Origin: Phycomyces nitens
Taxonomy: Eukaryota; Mucoromycota; Mucoromycetes; Mucorales; Phycomycetaceae
Direction: 5' to 3'
DNA: 64,000 nt
NCBI GenBank assembly: GCA_022702545.1
Contig: JAHRBC010000001.1
Coordinates: forward strand, 8,990,001 to 9,054,000
In this document: one piece after another, positions 44,821-56,267 of the stretch
How positions within the stretch are numbered: position 1 is the first letter of the stretch
How the letters are laid out: every line of letters starts with the position of its first letter
Program-made: the position numbers and the translations under genes
The notes under the pieces: model-generated
What the model was told of the DNA's origin: nothing
Seen by the model: only the letters and a program-made list of their open reading frames with translations
Database searches by the model: none

Positions 44821-45857
44821 ATGAAGAAGCCACCGCGTCCTTTCCAGCCAAAGGCAGCACCTTTTAGACCCACAAAATCATTTATTTCCCCACCCCCACC
44901 ACCTCCACCAAAGAGTGGTCCTCGTCTGGCTCCACTGTTAGTGGGTGGAGCACTGCTCTATGTGACGGCCACATATGTCAGTATGGTTGTCTTTAAAAGC
45001 AAGGGTGACACTACTGCCAACACAACCACTGCACCAGATCCAGCCAAACCCAACCAACCCAACCAACCCACTACGCCCACGACGACAGTACTCAAGCCCA
45101 TCGAAACAAAGGTCACCCCTTCCCAGTTTGATACTTCGCCTATTTGGGAAAAAGTAGCCAAGAGTTACGACGATGAGATTGGATGGGATGAGCGCGTAAT
45201 GGGCATTGGATTGCTGCGTCGTTGGCTAGTAGGTCAAGCAAAGGTAACAATGTTTTTCTATTCTCGTGCCAAACACCACAAATTGTGATATTGACAGTTA
45301 TTTGATTGCAGGGTGATGTTCTGGAAGTATCAACTGGCACTGGCCGTAACTTTAGCTACTACAAACCCGAGAGTATTACCTCGGCCACCTTTACTGATCG
45401 CCATCCGCCCATGCTTGAGGAGGCCAAACACAAGTTTGAGAAGCAACCAAAACCCTGGAATGTCCAGGCAAGCTTCACAACAGCCAATGTAGATGATCCC
45501 AAGAGCATGCCACATGGATTCGACACTGTCGTGGACACTTTTGGCTTGTGCTCATGTGGGGATCCCGTAGAGGCTTTGGTCTCTTTGGCAGATGCTTGCA
45601 AGTCCGAGGATTCGAGGATCCTCTTGCTTGAGCATGGCCGAAGTCACTACGATTGGCTGAATCGCCTGCTGGACACCAATGTCGACAAGCATGTCACTCG
45701 ATGGGGTTGCTGGTGGAATCGAGATCTGGTTGGGTTGTTGGAGGACGAGCGTGTGAAGGAAAAGATGGAGGTTGTGTCGATGTACAGATGGCATTTTGGC
45801 ACAACTTGCTACATAATAGCCAAGCCAAAAAGGCCATTACAAGATAAACAAGCATGA
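44821..45857 (+). CDS. Oms1-like mitochondrial membrane methyltransferase
   Basis: Two exons, 44821..45243 and 45312..45857, give 322 aa. A Pro-rich basic N-terminus is followed by one membrane segment (about 40-60; APLLVGGALLYVTATYV), a Thr/Pro/Asn linker (about 63-95) and a class I methyltransferase fold. Motif I is VLEVSTGTGRNFSYY, and FDTVVDTFGLCSC is the post-motif-II strand; GRSHYDWLNRLLD and HVTRWGCWWNRDL are typical of the Oms1/METTL7-like group. In yeast, Oms1 is a mitochondrial inner-membrane protein whose extra copies suppress cytochrome oxidase assembly defects. The substrate is not known. The single-anchor topology plus the soluble SAM domain supports the same location here; this is inference from architecture. 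Confidence 0.82.
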
Positions 45858-46092
45858 TGGAATACCCTTTATTCAACAAGAAAGAAAGAAAAAATGATAT
45901 TTATTTGCAGGATTCTTTTGCAGTGTGAATTTGATTTTATTAAGTGGATGGACGGAGTACGGATGGTGTCAGTCAAAAAGTGAGTGACGTAGAGGGCTGG
46001 TGCATTCGATGCAATTTTTTTTTCTTTTTTCGTTTTTATTTTTATTTCTGGAAAAGAATTAATTTTTCCTTCTTTTATTTTCATACTACACC

Positions 46093-47289
46093 ATGAGGTA
46101 AGCAGATTTGCCACTTGGTCAAGAAGTCTTTTTTTGGCTTGGTCCAGGCGACCAGCAATACAGAGAACAATACTAATTTGTCTGTCTATAGCAACGAACC
46201 TTTGCAAGAAATCCAGGAGGTTGAGATCGAGGTAAGATTGAGATTGAGATTGAGATTGGAACCAATCAACCGAATCTAAACCAACCCTTTTTCTTGCTCT
46301 CTAGTCCAACTGGGATGAAATCGTCGATAACTTTGACAACATGAACCTCAAGACCGATCTTCTCCGTGGTGTCTACGCCTATGGGTATGTATTAAAACTA
46401 TAGCCATTAAATAATAATAATAAAGAGACCTGACATGATTCCACCCCATAGTTTCGAGCGTCCCTCGACCATTCAGCAGCGTGCCATCATGCCTGTTGTC
46501 AAGGGTCACGATGTTATTGCCCAGGCCCAGTCTGGTACCGGTAAGACCGCTACCTTCTCCATCTCCATCCTTCAGTCGATCGATGTCTCCTTGAAGCAGA
46601 CCCAGGCTTTGATCCTTGCCCCCACTCGTGAGTTGGCTCTCCAGATCCAAAAGGTTGTCCTCGCCTTGGGTGACTTCATGGGCATTGAGTGCCACGCCTG
46701 TATTGGTGGTACCAACGTCCGTGACGATATCGCCAAGCTCCAGTCTGGTGTCCACATTGTTGTCGGTACTCCCGGTCGTGTGTTCGATATGATCAACAAC
46801 CGTGGTGCCTTCAAGACCGAGCACATCAAGATGTTCGTTCTCGATGAGGCCGATGAGATGCTTTCCCGTGGTTTCAAGGATCAGATCTACGATGTCTTCC
46901 AGCTCTTGCCCGAGACTACCCAGGTCGTCCTTTTGTCCGCCACCATGCCCTCGGATGTCATGGAGGTCACCACCAAGTTCATGCGTGACCCCATCCGTAT
47001 TCTTGTCAAGCGTGATGAATTGACCCTTGAAGGTATCAAGCAGTTCTACGTTGCCGTTGACAAGGAGGAGTGGAAGCTCGACACCTTGTGCGATCTCTAT
47101 GAGACCGTCACCATCACCCAGGCTGTCATCTTCTGCAACACCCGTCGCAAGGTCGACTGGTTGACTGACAAGCTCCATGCCCGTGAGTTCACTGTCTCCG
47201 CCATGCACGGTGATATGGACCAGTCCCAGCGTGATGTTATCATGAAGGAGTTCCGCTCTGGTTCTTCCCGTGTCCTCATCACCACCGAT

Positions 47290-47321
<32 letters not shown>

Positions 47322-47520
47322 GTCTTTGGTCATCAACTACGATCTCCCCTCCAACCGCGAGAACTACATCCACAGAATTGGTCGTGGTGGTCGTTTCGGT
47401 CGCAAGGGTGTCGCAATCAACTTTGTTTCCAACGATGATGTCCGTATGATGAGAGACATTGAGCAGTTCTACAACACCCAGATTGAGGAGATGCCCATGA
47501 ACGTTGCTGATCTGATCTAG
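46093..47520 (+). CDS. TIF1: Translation initiation factor eIF4A, DEAD-box RNA helicase
   Basis: Four exons (46093..46097, 46192..46231, 46305..46384, 46452..47520) give 397 aa. The first coding exon contributes only ATGAG, so the second codon is split over an intron. All DEAD-box motifs are intact: Q motif [20 protein letters not shown], Ia PTRELA, Ib [43 protein letters not shown]. eIF4A unwinds mRNA 5' leaders as part of eIF4F. Codon use is strikingly different from the neighbours, with strong preference for C-ending codons (GTC, ACC, CTC, CGT), as expected for a highly expressed gene. That bias removes stops from the antisense strand and creates a spurious 341-residue reverse frame. The gene symbol follows the yeast name. 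Confidence 0.97.
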
Positions 47521-48001
47521 ATTGTATATATTTATTATGTTATAATAAAACGCACTGTAAAGCTACTTTGCGTGATTCAGTAGAAACCAACATATTCATA
47601 TATATACACATTTATATACAAACAATACATTGTTTTCTGTCAAGACTCGCATGTGTCGTTCATTAGTCAAGGGGGGGTCCCGTTTGGTCAGGGAACCTTG
47701 TCATTAGAAAACACTCTTTTATTATTATTATCAAGTGCACATTATAAAGACTGGATCCATTCAGACCAGACCTCTATAAAACTCATACTTTTGGGCAATT
47801 ACTATACTGTTGTGTGGCCCATGAGCAATCTTTCTTATTGTTCTGCAAGACAAAAGGGCTAGAATGAAAGAAGCAAAAAAGCTTCTTTTGTGAATCCTGG
47901 GTTCTGGTGCCACTAATTACAAATGGAAACAGTCATTTAACCTTTTTAGGCTATTGTCGTACTCTATCTAATGGGTCCAGTATTGGCCTACGATGCCTAT
48001 A

Positions 48002-48056
<55 letters not shown>

Positions 48057-48516
48057 TGATGAGCACCATGATTATACAAATAGCCCACAACCAAAGTAAC
48101 AGCGATTTAACAGTCTTGGCTACAACCTTTTATTATTATTATTATTATTATTTTGAAATAACGTACGATGTTTCAAAATAAGCTAAAATGTTGCGCAGTA
48201 AAGGCAAAGTCACATTGGATCAATTGACAGCCTTCTTTTTTTTAATATACGGAATACAGAAATTAGATTTTGAAACAAAGTAATTCCAGTCTCAAAACTT
48301 TTTTTTATATTACTAGTCTATACTACCTCTATTAAAGTGTATATATATATAAGAGTTCTGAAATTATCCCAATTGATTATCTAGGCAGGTTTCTAAAGCC
48401 TGTCAGTATCTTTTCATCCTGCTGAAAGTAAATATGACCAGGTATACAAAATCTCAAAGAAAAGCATAGATTGCCACCCCCAGGTTTGTAAATGGGATTC
48501 TGAACCAGACAATGTT
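47521..48516. other. Spacer downstream of eIF4A with ATT repeats
   Basis: About 1 kb without a gene. AATAAA-type signals follow the eIF4A stop (47542-47550). A long (ATT)n microsatellite occupies 48005-48057 and a shorter one 48129-48151. The small open frames here come from the repeats. Confidence 0.6.
48005..48057 (+). repeat. (ATT)n microsatellite
   Basis: About 17 copies of ATT, with two ATC interruptions at the 3' end, form the longest trinucleotide repeat in a spacer of this window. A second shorter copy lies 70 bp downstream. Confidence 0.9.
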
Positions 48517-48900
48517 TTACCTGTTGGCCTTTTCAGCTGGACTCTTGTCCTTCCAAATTGCTGCCTCTTCTTTTGTGCTTTCGGGTGTGGGGCTATAGAT
48601 GGTTGCTGTATTGGATGGGCTGGGTATTGAAGATATTGTTACTTTCTCGGTGACATGGTATGCACGGTCGTAAGTGGTTGTAGTGTATATTGTTTGGTGT
48701 ACAGTAACTTTTTCAATGGAATTGGTAGTCAAATGTGTTTTGGACGTGTGCTGCATAATTTGTGGTAATGGAGCTCTAGTTGTATAAACTGATTGTATAT
48801 TGAGGCAGTCTCTCCAGTTTGCCATTTGACACACGACATTGGGGTTTTTTAAGGAGATTCGACTTGTTTGACAAAGTAAGAGCCAAAATATAAAAGACAT
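48517..48900 (-). CDS. Candidate small secreted Thr/Ser-rich protein
   Basis: The open frame gives 127 aa. Its start has a hydrophobic segment (MSFIFWLLLCQTSRIS) that could be a signal peptide, followed by two cysteines (VVCQMANWRDC) and a Thr/Ser/Tyr-rich body (EKVTVHQTIYTTTTYD, ISSIPSPSNTATIYSP), as in fungal secreted or wall-attached proteins. The frame ends at AACAG|GTAAAA, a good donor, so the last codons may be replaced: joining 48900..48521 to 48421..48403 (acceptor TTTCAG) would end the protein in SRMKRY. No family is recognised, and neither version has a GPI signal. Expression data would decide. Confidence 0.4.
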   Translation of the reverse strand: MSFIFWLLLCQTSRISLKNPNVVCQMANWRDCLNIQSVYTTRAPLPQIMQHTSKTHLTTNSIEKVTVHQTIYTTTTYDRAYHVTEKVTISSIPSPSNTATIYSPTPESTKEEAAIWKDKSPAEKANR

Positions 48901-50373
48901 GGTGTAATAAATGATATAATCCTGATAAATGTCAGCATTCTACGATAAATTTATGAGTGAGATGATTAAATAATAAAAAAAGAAATATATGTATTATACA
49001 TATATACAAAGAGTATGATATACCCTTTATTCTGTAAATCTAAAGATAATTATCACAAAAAGAACTCATTATCCAATTCAGATGCTCCTCTTGCGTATAT
49101 TTGTAAAACAAAGAAGAAATCTTTGATAACTATTGATACGAAGCACAGATTAGACACGACAATGGGATAAAATGCATTTAGAAGAGTATCGTACCAAAAA
49201 AATAAAATAAACATGTTTATTAGAATAATCTAAATGTTCTTCCTGTAATCTTCTTGAAACAGTTGAATATAATCAGTAGATAATGGTTCTAAACCTGTTG
49301 TATAACAAACCCGACAGTCTTCAAGAGTTAACCTATTCAAAACACAAGATATACAACACTGCTCTTTATATTCAAAACCTTTACAAGAATTACTGGCACA
49401 TTTTAAAATATTTCTATAGTACTTTTATAGATCATTTATTTCTTGATAAACAAGCATTCTCTGAGCTGATACTGTATACCTTTTGATCCAAACCAAAAAG
49501 TATTAAATCTACTCGGGAAAATAAAAGGATACCGATTTTGGAAATAGTACCTGAGAAAATCTGCTGCCAATACAAATTCGATCTTGTTGATCAAATATTG
49601 ATTATTATTATCTTCTTAGAAAAGAAGCTCTTTGGCGACATGAGAATTACAATAAAGAGTCTTTACTCGCGACCTTTGGGGACTCGGAACCCTTTCTCTT
49701 TTTCTCTTTTTCTATATTTTGGTGGAAATATCAAGGTCTTTTTTGGGGGAATAAAAAAAACTGTTGTACATTTAAATATTCTATTTTGCAAGGCATTTTA
49801 TAACCTTTGAGGTTTTTGTATTTTAATGAGATAATATAAAGACTAGTCGTTTGTTATTACTGATATACGGCTTGCGAAATATTGCCAAAGTATTGAGCTG
49901 TATAGATGAGTCTTGTATTGGAATAGTTACCCGAAACCAAAGATATACAGTGTTTACTGATATAAAAGACAAATAACAAACAATATTGATAGGTACAGTT
50001 ATTTCTTCTAGTCAAACAAAAAGAAATGATGGAATAAGCATTGTAAGACATTTGTCCACTTGACTGTATCTATACCTTTCTCTATTTCCACAGACTCCCT
50101 TGGTATGACCATTTCTCACGAATGAGCATTTATTTAATTACCTCTCTGATTTTACATATTTCAAGACTTGTCCAGCCAATGTGCTTTGCCTTGCAAAAAA
50201 AATATTGCCGACCAAGCCCATTTAACTACAAAATCACGAATTATCACTAGTTGGATTATGAAAAGCACTCTCTCTTTTTTTTTCCAAGAAATGTATATAT
50301 ATACATGCATATACCCTAACCTACAAACACCTTGCTTGTCTGTCGTTGAAAAACAATTGTTATTTTCGATACG
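48901..50373. other. Spacer upstream of F-box gene
   Basis: About 1.5 kb of AT-rich sequence with no recognised gene. Short plus-strand frames (49283-49486, 49538-49810) have no domain and poor composition. A TA/CA-rich patch lies near 50292-50312, close to the F-box gene start. Confidence 0.5.
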
Positions 50374-52514
50374 ATGGCCCGCGAGCTGCCTGCTGAATTG
50401 CTTTTCATAATCGCTTCCCATCTTGCCAGAAGTGACCATATAGTCTGTTCAACAGTCTGCAAAACATGGAGGAAACCTTTTTATGATCTGTTGTGGGACA
50501 CCGTTCTTATTCGTCGCAACTATCTAAAGAAATACACCCGAAGACTGACAAAGACTATAAAGGGGGCAGATGGGACCGAAAAGAGAACAGTAATTAACGT
50601 GAGATTATGACCCCATTGGCATTAAACACAAATTTTATTGATACTCGTATAATACATTTCCTCTAGAGAGCAGGATTCTCGCCTCGCCTCAGCTTGCCAG
50701 ATTACGATATTTATGGATATCTTGTCAGAAAGCTAATATTGGGTGACTCTATGAAAGCCAAAAAGGCGGATGTGCATGAGATGCAAAAGTACTTTATCAA
50801 CCTAAGAAGCTTGGTTTTAAACAACTCGAGTATCTTTCTATCCGACTTTGAGAGAAACATACAGTGGAGTGCATGGGGACGCCTATCTAGCCTAGATATC
50901 GATATTCCTTATATAGCTGGAACCAAGAAAGCCCAGACCGCAATAAAGATCGTATCGTTTCTACCTATCCTCAACCAGCTCACTCTCAGAAACTCTGCTT
51001 ACGAACCAAATGATTGTTTCTCGTTGGACAAACTGGAGGTTATGCACAGCTCTTTGCCATATCTCGCTAATCTAAAGATAAGCTTTCCAATCCCCCCAGT
51101 GTCTATGGGGCGGTTCGAGCGACTTTTGGGAATTGAACCAGCCAACTCGCTAACCACATTATCTTTATGTTACGAGAAACTTGATTTTGCATTGTTGTAC
51201 TATTGTGCTCGCAAGTATCCCAACATTCAAGAGTTGAGCTACAAGGCCTTGTCGTTTAAAACCCACCCACCACCAACACTATTCACAAACATCGAAGGTA
51301 CAGGCAACGAGCCGGTGTCAAATGGAATATACCTTTCAAAAAACTACCAGGAAACTATCGTTAGGAGATTACAAGACCTTCCGCCGTTTTTTCTGAATCT
51401 AAAGTCTATTGTATTAAAAGATCGTCCAACAATACAGTGGCAATCAAACGTAATCTGGGAGTTCATCACGAACTTTGGGATCCAACTCGAAAACGTAGAA
51501 TACAAAATCAAAGGCCTGATACCATTGCGCGGTAACACTCATACGCCATTCAAAAATTGTCTGGATGCCTGTTCACGCTCTGTCAAAAGGCTCCATGTGT
51601 CATGCTGCTTTAATCAAGGAGGAACGTATGTTGGGTTTTTACCCTTTAATACTTTCCCGCACTTGGTTGATTTGATTATCAAGCTGGACCATAACGTGAA
51701 GATTAGAATAGATTTTGTACTCAATGCCTGTCCTGCATTGAATCTACTGTTGGTCGATGGAGACATACTGAATCTTAGTGAAGAGGCATTTGATAATATA
51801 GAACACAATCTGGCAAAGCAACGAGACAGGAGACTGGTGTCAAGTAGGAGTATGAGTCCAAGTGCCCATGGATTAAAACGTCTGCAGATCGGCAGAAGCT
51901 TTATCAAGTCATATGTACTATATTACATATCAGATACTTGCAGAGACCTAGAGTTGCTGGAATTGCATTGTGTGCACATATACGGCCTAATACTAAGAAA
52001 AGAGCTAGAAATCAACATGCCCTATACATCTCTCAAGACACTCGTCCTTGATTATGTGTTCTTTGAAAAGCTACAAAAAGGATATAGTGAATCGCTCAAC
52101 CCTTCGACTGACGAGATCACGCATTTTGTAATCGACACCATTGAAAACAAAGTCCAGAGCTTTGACACCAAGAAACAAGGCTCTACAAGACCTAGACCCG
52201 AGGCAATGAGTGGATTCAGGAACTCGAGTTGGGTGTACAGGCCAGTGGCTTGCATACCTTACCCAAGCGGCGGAAGGGTATGGGAAGTTAGAGAAATTGA
52301 TCCAGAAAGAAGATACAGAGACTTTCGCAGAGATGCAGTTGAAAAGAGCACAGAAGGTGATGACTGGCCTAAAGAAATTCAACACATGTACGAGTACGGC
52401 GATGATGATTATAGAAACTTGATCAAGATAAATAAGCAGGCCCGCCAGAATTGTGCTTCGTTTTTATTTAAAGATGTAAAAGAGTATTGTGTATGCAGCG
52501 AAAGATTGTTGTAA
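50374..52514 (+). CDS. F-box protein with degenerate leucine-rich repeats
   Basis: Two exons, 50374..50598 and 50667..52514, give 690 aa. The N-terminal F-box (about 3-45) has the usual pattern LPAELLFIIASHLARSD, CSTVCKTWRKPFYDLLW. The rest contains irregular leucine-rich segments (LRSLVLNNSSIFL, LNQLTLRNSAY, LKSIVLKDRPTIQW, LELLELHCVHIYGL) like the large F-box families of Mucoromycota. Such proteins link Skp1-Cullin ubiquitin ligases to substrates; the substrate is unknown. The C-terminus after about 590 is charged with no clear fold. The intron is 68 nt, GT-AG. The spacer on either side is gene-poor, and codon use is less biased than in housekeeping genes nearby, consistent with a fast-evolving family (inference). 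Confidence 0.82.
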
Positions 52515-53230
52515 ACTGCTCACTAAGCAAAGACTTTGGATAATCATTAAAGTTTTGTTGAGGCTATAATATTAATATAAAGTCGATTTTTCCCCATCTT
52601 ATCGAAAAAGGAAATATGAATGTAAGGGCCGATTACTTGAAGATCCTCTGCATACTTTCTATTTGCTACACTCTTCTTTTTTTCCCTGCTCCAGAGACCA
52701 TATATTCCAAGGGCATTTGTTGACCTGGCATGGTCAGAGAGCCACTAGACACATATTCCCAGCAAACAAAGGAGCGAATATGAGAAGAAGAAAAAAAAAG
52801 GCTCGGCTTGGGTGTTGCACTTGTTGACTCATTTTAATATCCTGGGTAGAATGCAAAAATAGGTTTTAATAGATCGTAGTAATCTAGGTTATTACTCTTT
52901 TATGTTCCTATCCTGATCCTCGGAACTCATCGAAAAACCAGAACTTATCTTAATCTACGGACAAGAATAATAGTGATAAATAATAGTAGTGATAATAATA
53001 ATAAAAAATAAAAAAACAGGCAACCATGGCAACAAATTAAATCTCAGTCCCGGGATCCTCTCTTCCGTTTTTTTTTTTGAGATTCAAAAAAAAAAGTTCA
53101 TTTTTTTATGATATTTCATATATGGTCAATTTGAATTATATTTTTGATCCTTCTTTCTCTCTAAACCTCGCTTGAGCGACATAAAAGGAACCAGCCCATC
53201 TAAACCAGGCACCTAATCTCCAACCAAAAG
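52515..53230. promoter_or_regulatory. Upstream region of Dnm1 gene
   Basis: This 716-bp spacer holds the 3' end of the F-box gene and the Dnm1 promoter. Poly-T and poly-A blocks around 53070-53107 flank a short GAGATTC core and could form a hairpin. Pyrimidine-rich leader sequence (about 53150-53170) precedes the start codon. No gene is visible. Confidence 0.45.
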
Positions 53231-55983
53231 ATGAGCGACGACCTGATTGAATTGACGAACAAACTCCAGACCGTGGCCTCATCAATCAGCGCCCATGGCA
53301 CACTCGACCTTCCTCAAATCGTCGTTGTGGGTTCTCAATCTTCTGGAAAGTCATCCGTACTAGAGACAATTGTCCAGCGTGATTTCTTACCACGGGGCAG
53401 TGGAATCGTAACGCGCCGGCCGTTGGTTCTCCAGCTTATTACATCAAAACAAGCTGATGCACCTGATTATGGAGAGTTTTTGCACACTCAGGACAAGAAG
53501 TTTTATGACTTTGGAGAGATTCGACAAGAGATTGAGCGTGAAACGAGCCGAATTGCAGGAGGAAACAAGGGAATCTCACGCATGCCAATCCATCTACGAA
53601 TCTACTCTCCCCGTGTTCTGACTCTGACCCTGGTGGATCTTCCGGGTATGACAAAGGTAGGGTTTATATTATGATTATTGTTTCAAAAAAAAAAAAAAAA
53701 AGCCAATAAATGCAAACACAATATTTGTTCTAGATTCCTATTGGTAAGTGCCGAGCATAAAATATATTAAAAAAAGATGATGTCCTGAAGAATACGAAAC
53801 GTTGTGTGGGATAGGGGACCAGCCTTCCGACATTGAGAAGCAGATTAGAGATCTTATTATGGATTATATCTCAAAGCCAAACAGGTACACAGACTAGCCA
53901 AATACTAACAAGATCCAAAGGACCATCGTAGTTAATCAGCACTTTTATCAGTATCATCTTGGCCGTAACACCTGCAAACAGTGATTTGGTGAATTCGGAT
54001 AGTTTAAAGATTGCTAGACAAGTAGACCCGGAAGGTAACCAAAAAGACAATAAAGATGGACTATATTGCAATTTATATATATATGGTTATTAATTACAAT
54101 TTATAGGAAAACGAACGGTTGGAGTACTCACCAAACTAGACCTCATGGATGCTGGCACAAATGCACTTGATATCCTAACCGGCAGATCTTATCCTCTCAA
54201 ACTCGGGTTTGTGGGTGTAGTCAACAGAAGTCAGCAAGATATCCTGACCAACAAACCAATGACAGACGCACTGAAATCCGAGAACCTGTTCTTTCAACAA
54301 CATTCTGCATACCGGAACATATATGGACGATGTGGAACACAGTATCTCAGTAAATTACTCAATACTGTATGTATTACATGTGAAAGCACTATAATTATCG
54401 TAAACTCAACAAAACATTTGGATTATCAACAGATTCTCTTGGCCCATATTAAAGAAAAGCTACCTGAACTTCGGTCCAAGCTTAGTTCATTGATCAGCCA
54501 GACCCAACAGGAATTGTTACAGTATGGCGAACCCTCACTGGCTGCTGAACCCATTCACCATGTAAGTCAGATTGCATGGGTGATCAATAGCACTAACCCC
54601 ACCATTGGGTCTCTAGGGAACATTGATCCTACGCATGCTGACTCGTTTTGCCAATGCGTTTGTGGCAGCTATCGATGGCACTTCTTCGGAAATGTCGACA
54701 AAGGAACTGTAAGAAACACTATAATTTTGTGGAATGTCGATTGATAATCTATCGTGTAGATGTGGTGGTGCACGTATCTATTATATATTCAACAACGTAT
54801 TTGGACATGCACTGGATGCCATTCGCCCTTGCGCAAACCTCACCAACAACGATATCCGTACCGCCATCCGTAACTCAACTGGACCACGTCCATCACTGTT
54901 TGTACCCGAGATCGCATTTGATTTGCTGGTAAAGCCACAGATCAAGCTGCTAGAGACCCCCAGCTTAAGATGCGTTGAATTGGTCTATGAAGAGTTGATG
55001 AAGATTTGCCACAATGCAGAAGACAAGGCAAGTAATTGATATCCAAAGCAGTTTTGATATTGATAGGAAATGATAGGAAATGATGCGATACCCCAAGCTC
55101 CAGACAAGACTGATCGAGGTTGTCTCAGAGCTCCTGCAGGAGAGACTGAGCCCGACATCTACTTATGTAGAAAGTCTGATTGCGATTGAAAGGGCGTATA
55201 TTAATACCAACCATCCTGATTTCTTGGGTGCAGCCGGTGCCATGTCAAGTGTAGAGCATGAAACCCGCAAAAAAAAGAAAGTTGCCGAGAAGAAGCGGGT
55301 GCGTAATGGCATAAATTGGAATGGGTGTGGGCTAACCTGTGCTATGGTAGACTACCAGGGCAGAGTCGATTTCTAGTGTCGGGCGAGATGTAGTAGAGGA
55401 CGATAGGGCCATGATTCTGATGAACGGTGGTGGTAGCAGTGCTCGGTCTGTGGATTCCAGTCAGCAGCATCAGCATCAGAATCAGCAGCATCAGCAGCAG
55501 CAGCAGGGTCAAAAGGATTCTTTCTTGACATATTTCTTTGGAGGTGCAAACAAGAACGACCGCCCTGCATTGGGACCTCAGGAGGTGATGGAGAATAGCC
55601 ATTATGTACCCCCAATGTCTGTCAACTCTATGATGGAGTCTGAGCTAGAGCGTAAACTGGAGCAGGCGTCAATCCAGGGGGATGTTGTGCCTGTATCGGA
55701 TCGTGAGGAGTTGGAAGTCCAACTTATTCGTACCCTTATCACCAATTACTTTACAATTGTTCGCAAAAATGTTCAGGACATGGTGCCCAAGGCTGTAATG
55801 CATCTTTTGGTCAACCACTCGCGCGAGGCAGTGCAGAACAGACTGGTGACATCTCTATACAAGCAAGAACTCTTTTCTGAACTACTTCAAGAGGACGAAG
55901 GCATGGCAGCCGAAAGATCAAAGTGCAAGGCTCTCCTGGATGTCTACAAGCAGGCATTTGATATTGTGAATGGCGTGCTATAA
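53231..55983 (+). CDS. DNM1: Dynamin-related GTPase, mitochondrial/peroxisomal fission (Dnm1/Drp1)
   Basis: Ten exons (53231..53656, 53734..53743, 53815..53884, 53952..54034, 54107..54366, 54433..54561, 54617..54708, 54760..55027, 55077..55298, 55351..55983) give 730 aa; yeast Dnm1 has 757. The GTPase domain has G1 GSQSSGKS (34-41), G3 DLPG, and G4 TKLD. The stalk has [20 protein letters not shown] and [15 protein letters not shown], close to Dnm1/Drp1 rather than Vps1. The C-terminal GED contains [20 protein letters not shown]. Between stalk and GED is a variable insert with a Gln/His tract and then a hydrophobic [10 protein letters not shown] segment, as in Dnm1. It assembles into rings that divide mitochondria and peroxisomes. 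One exon is only 10 nt (ATTCCTATTG, encoding IPI plus one base), and the intron 55028-55076 needs a GC donor. Confidence 0.95.
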
Positions 55984-56205
55984 GAAAAAAAAGAGAGAGA
56001 AAGAGAATGACAATAGAACAAATATATATATATATATACATATATACACATATATACATACAAACTTGGCTGAACATAAGTGATTTCAATGGGTGGATAA
56101 ATTTAATTTTTATTTTATTTTATTTTGGATATTTAATTTCATTTAAACAATTTATTATTACTTGATTTTGCACATAAATTAGGAGCAAGGGCGGTGAGCG
56201 AAATG

Positions 56206-56262
56206 ATGCTAATCTCTTTCTCTTTCACTTTCTCTTTCACTTTCACTTTCTTTCCTTTTATA
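56206..56262 (+). promoter_or_regulatory. Pyrimidine-rich leader
   Basis: A CT-rich tract with repeated TCTCTTTCACTT-like units immediately precedes the start codon at 56268. CT-rich blocks of this kind often lie at fungal transcription starts; here it is probably the initiator or leader of the Mso1-like gene. Confidence 0.5.
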
Positions 56263-56267
56263 CAACC

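Noticed and set aside
46348..47373. 341-codon open frame antisense to eIF4A
   Set aside because: It is a shadow of strong codon bias on the coding strand; its composition (many Gly-Asp-Leu-Val runs) is not protein-like and no family is visible.
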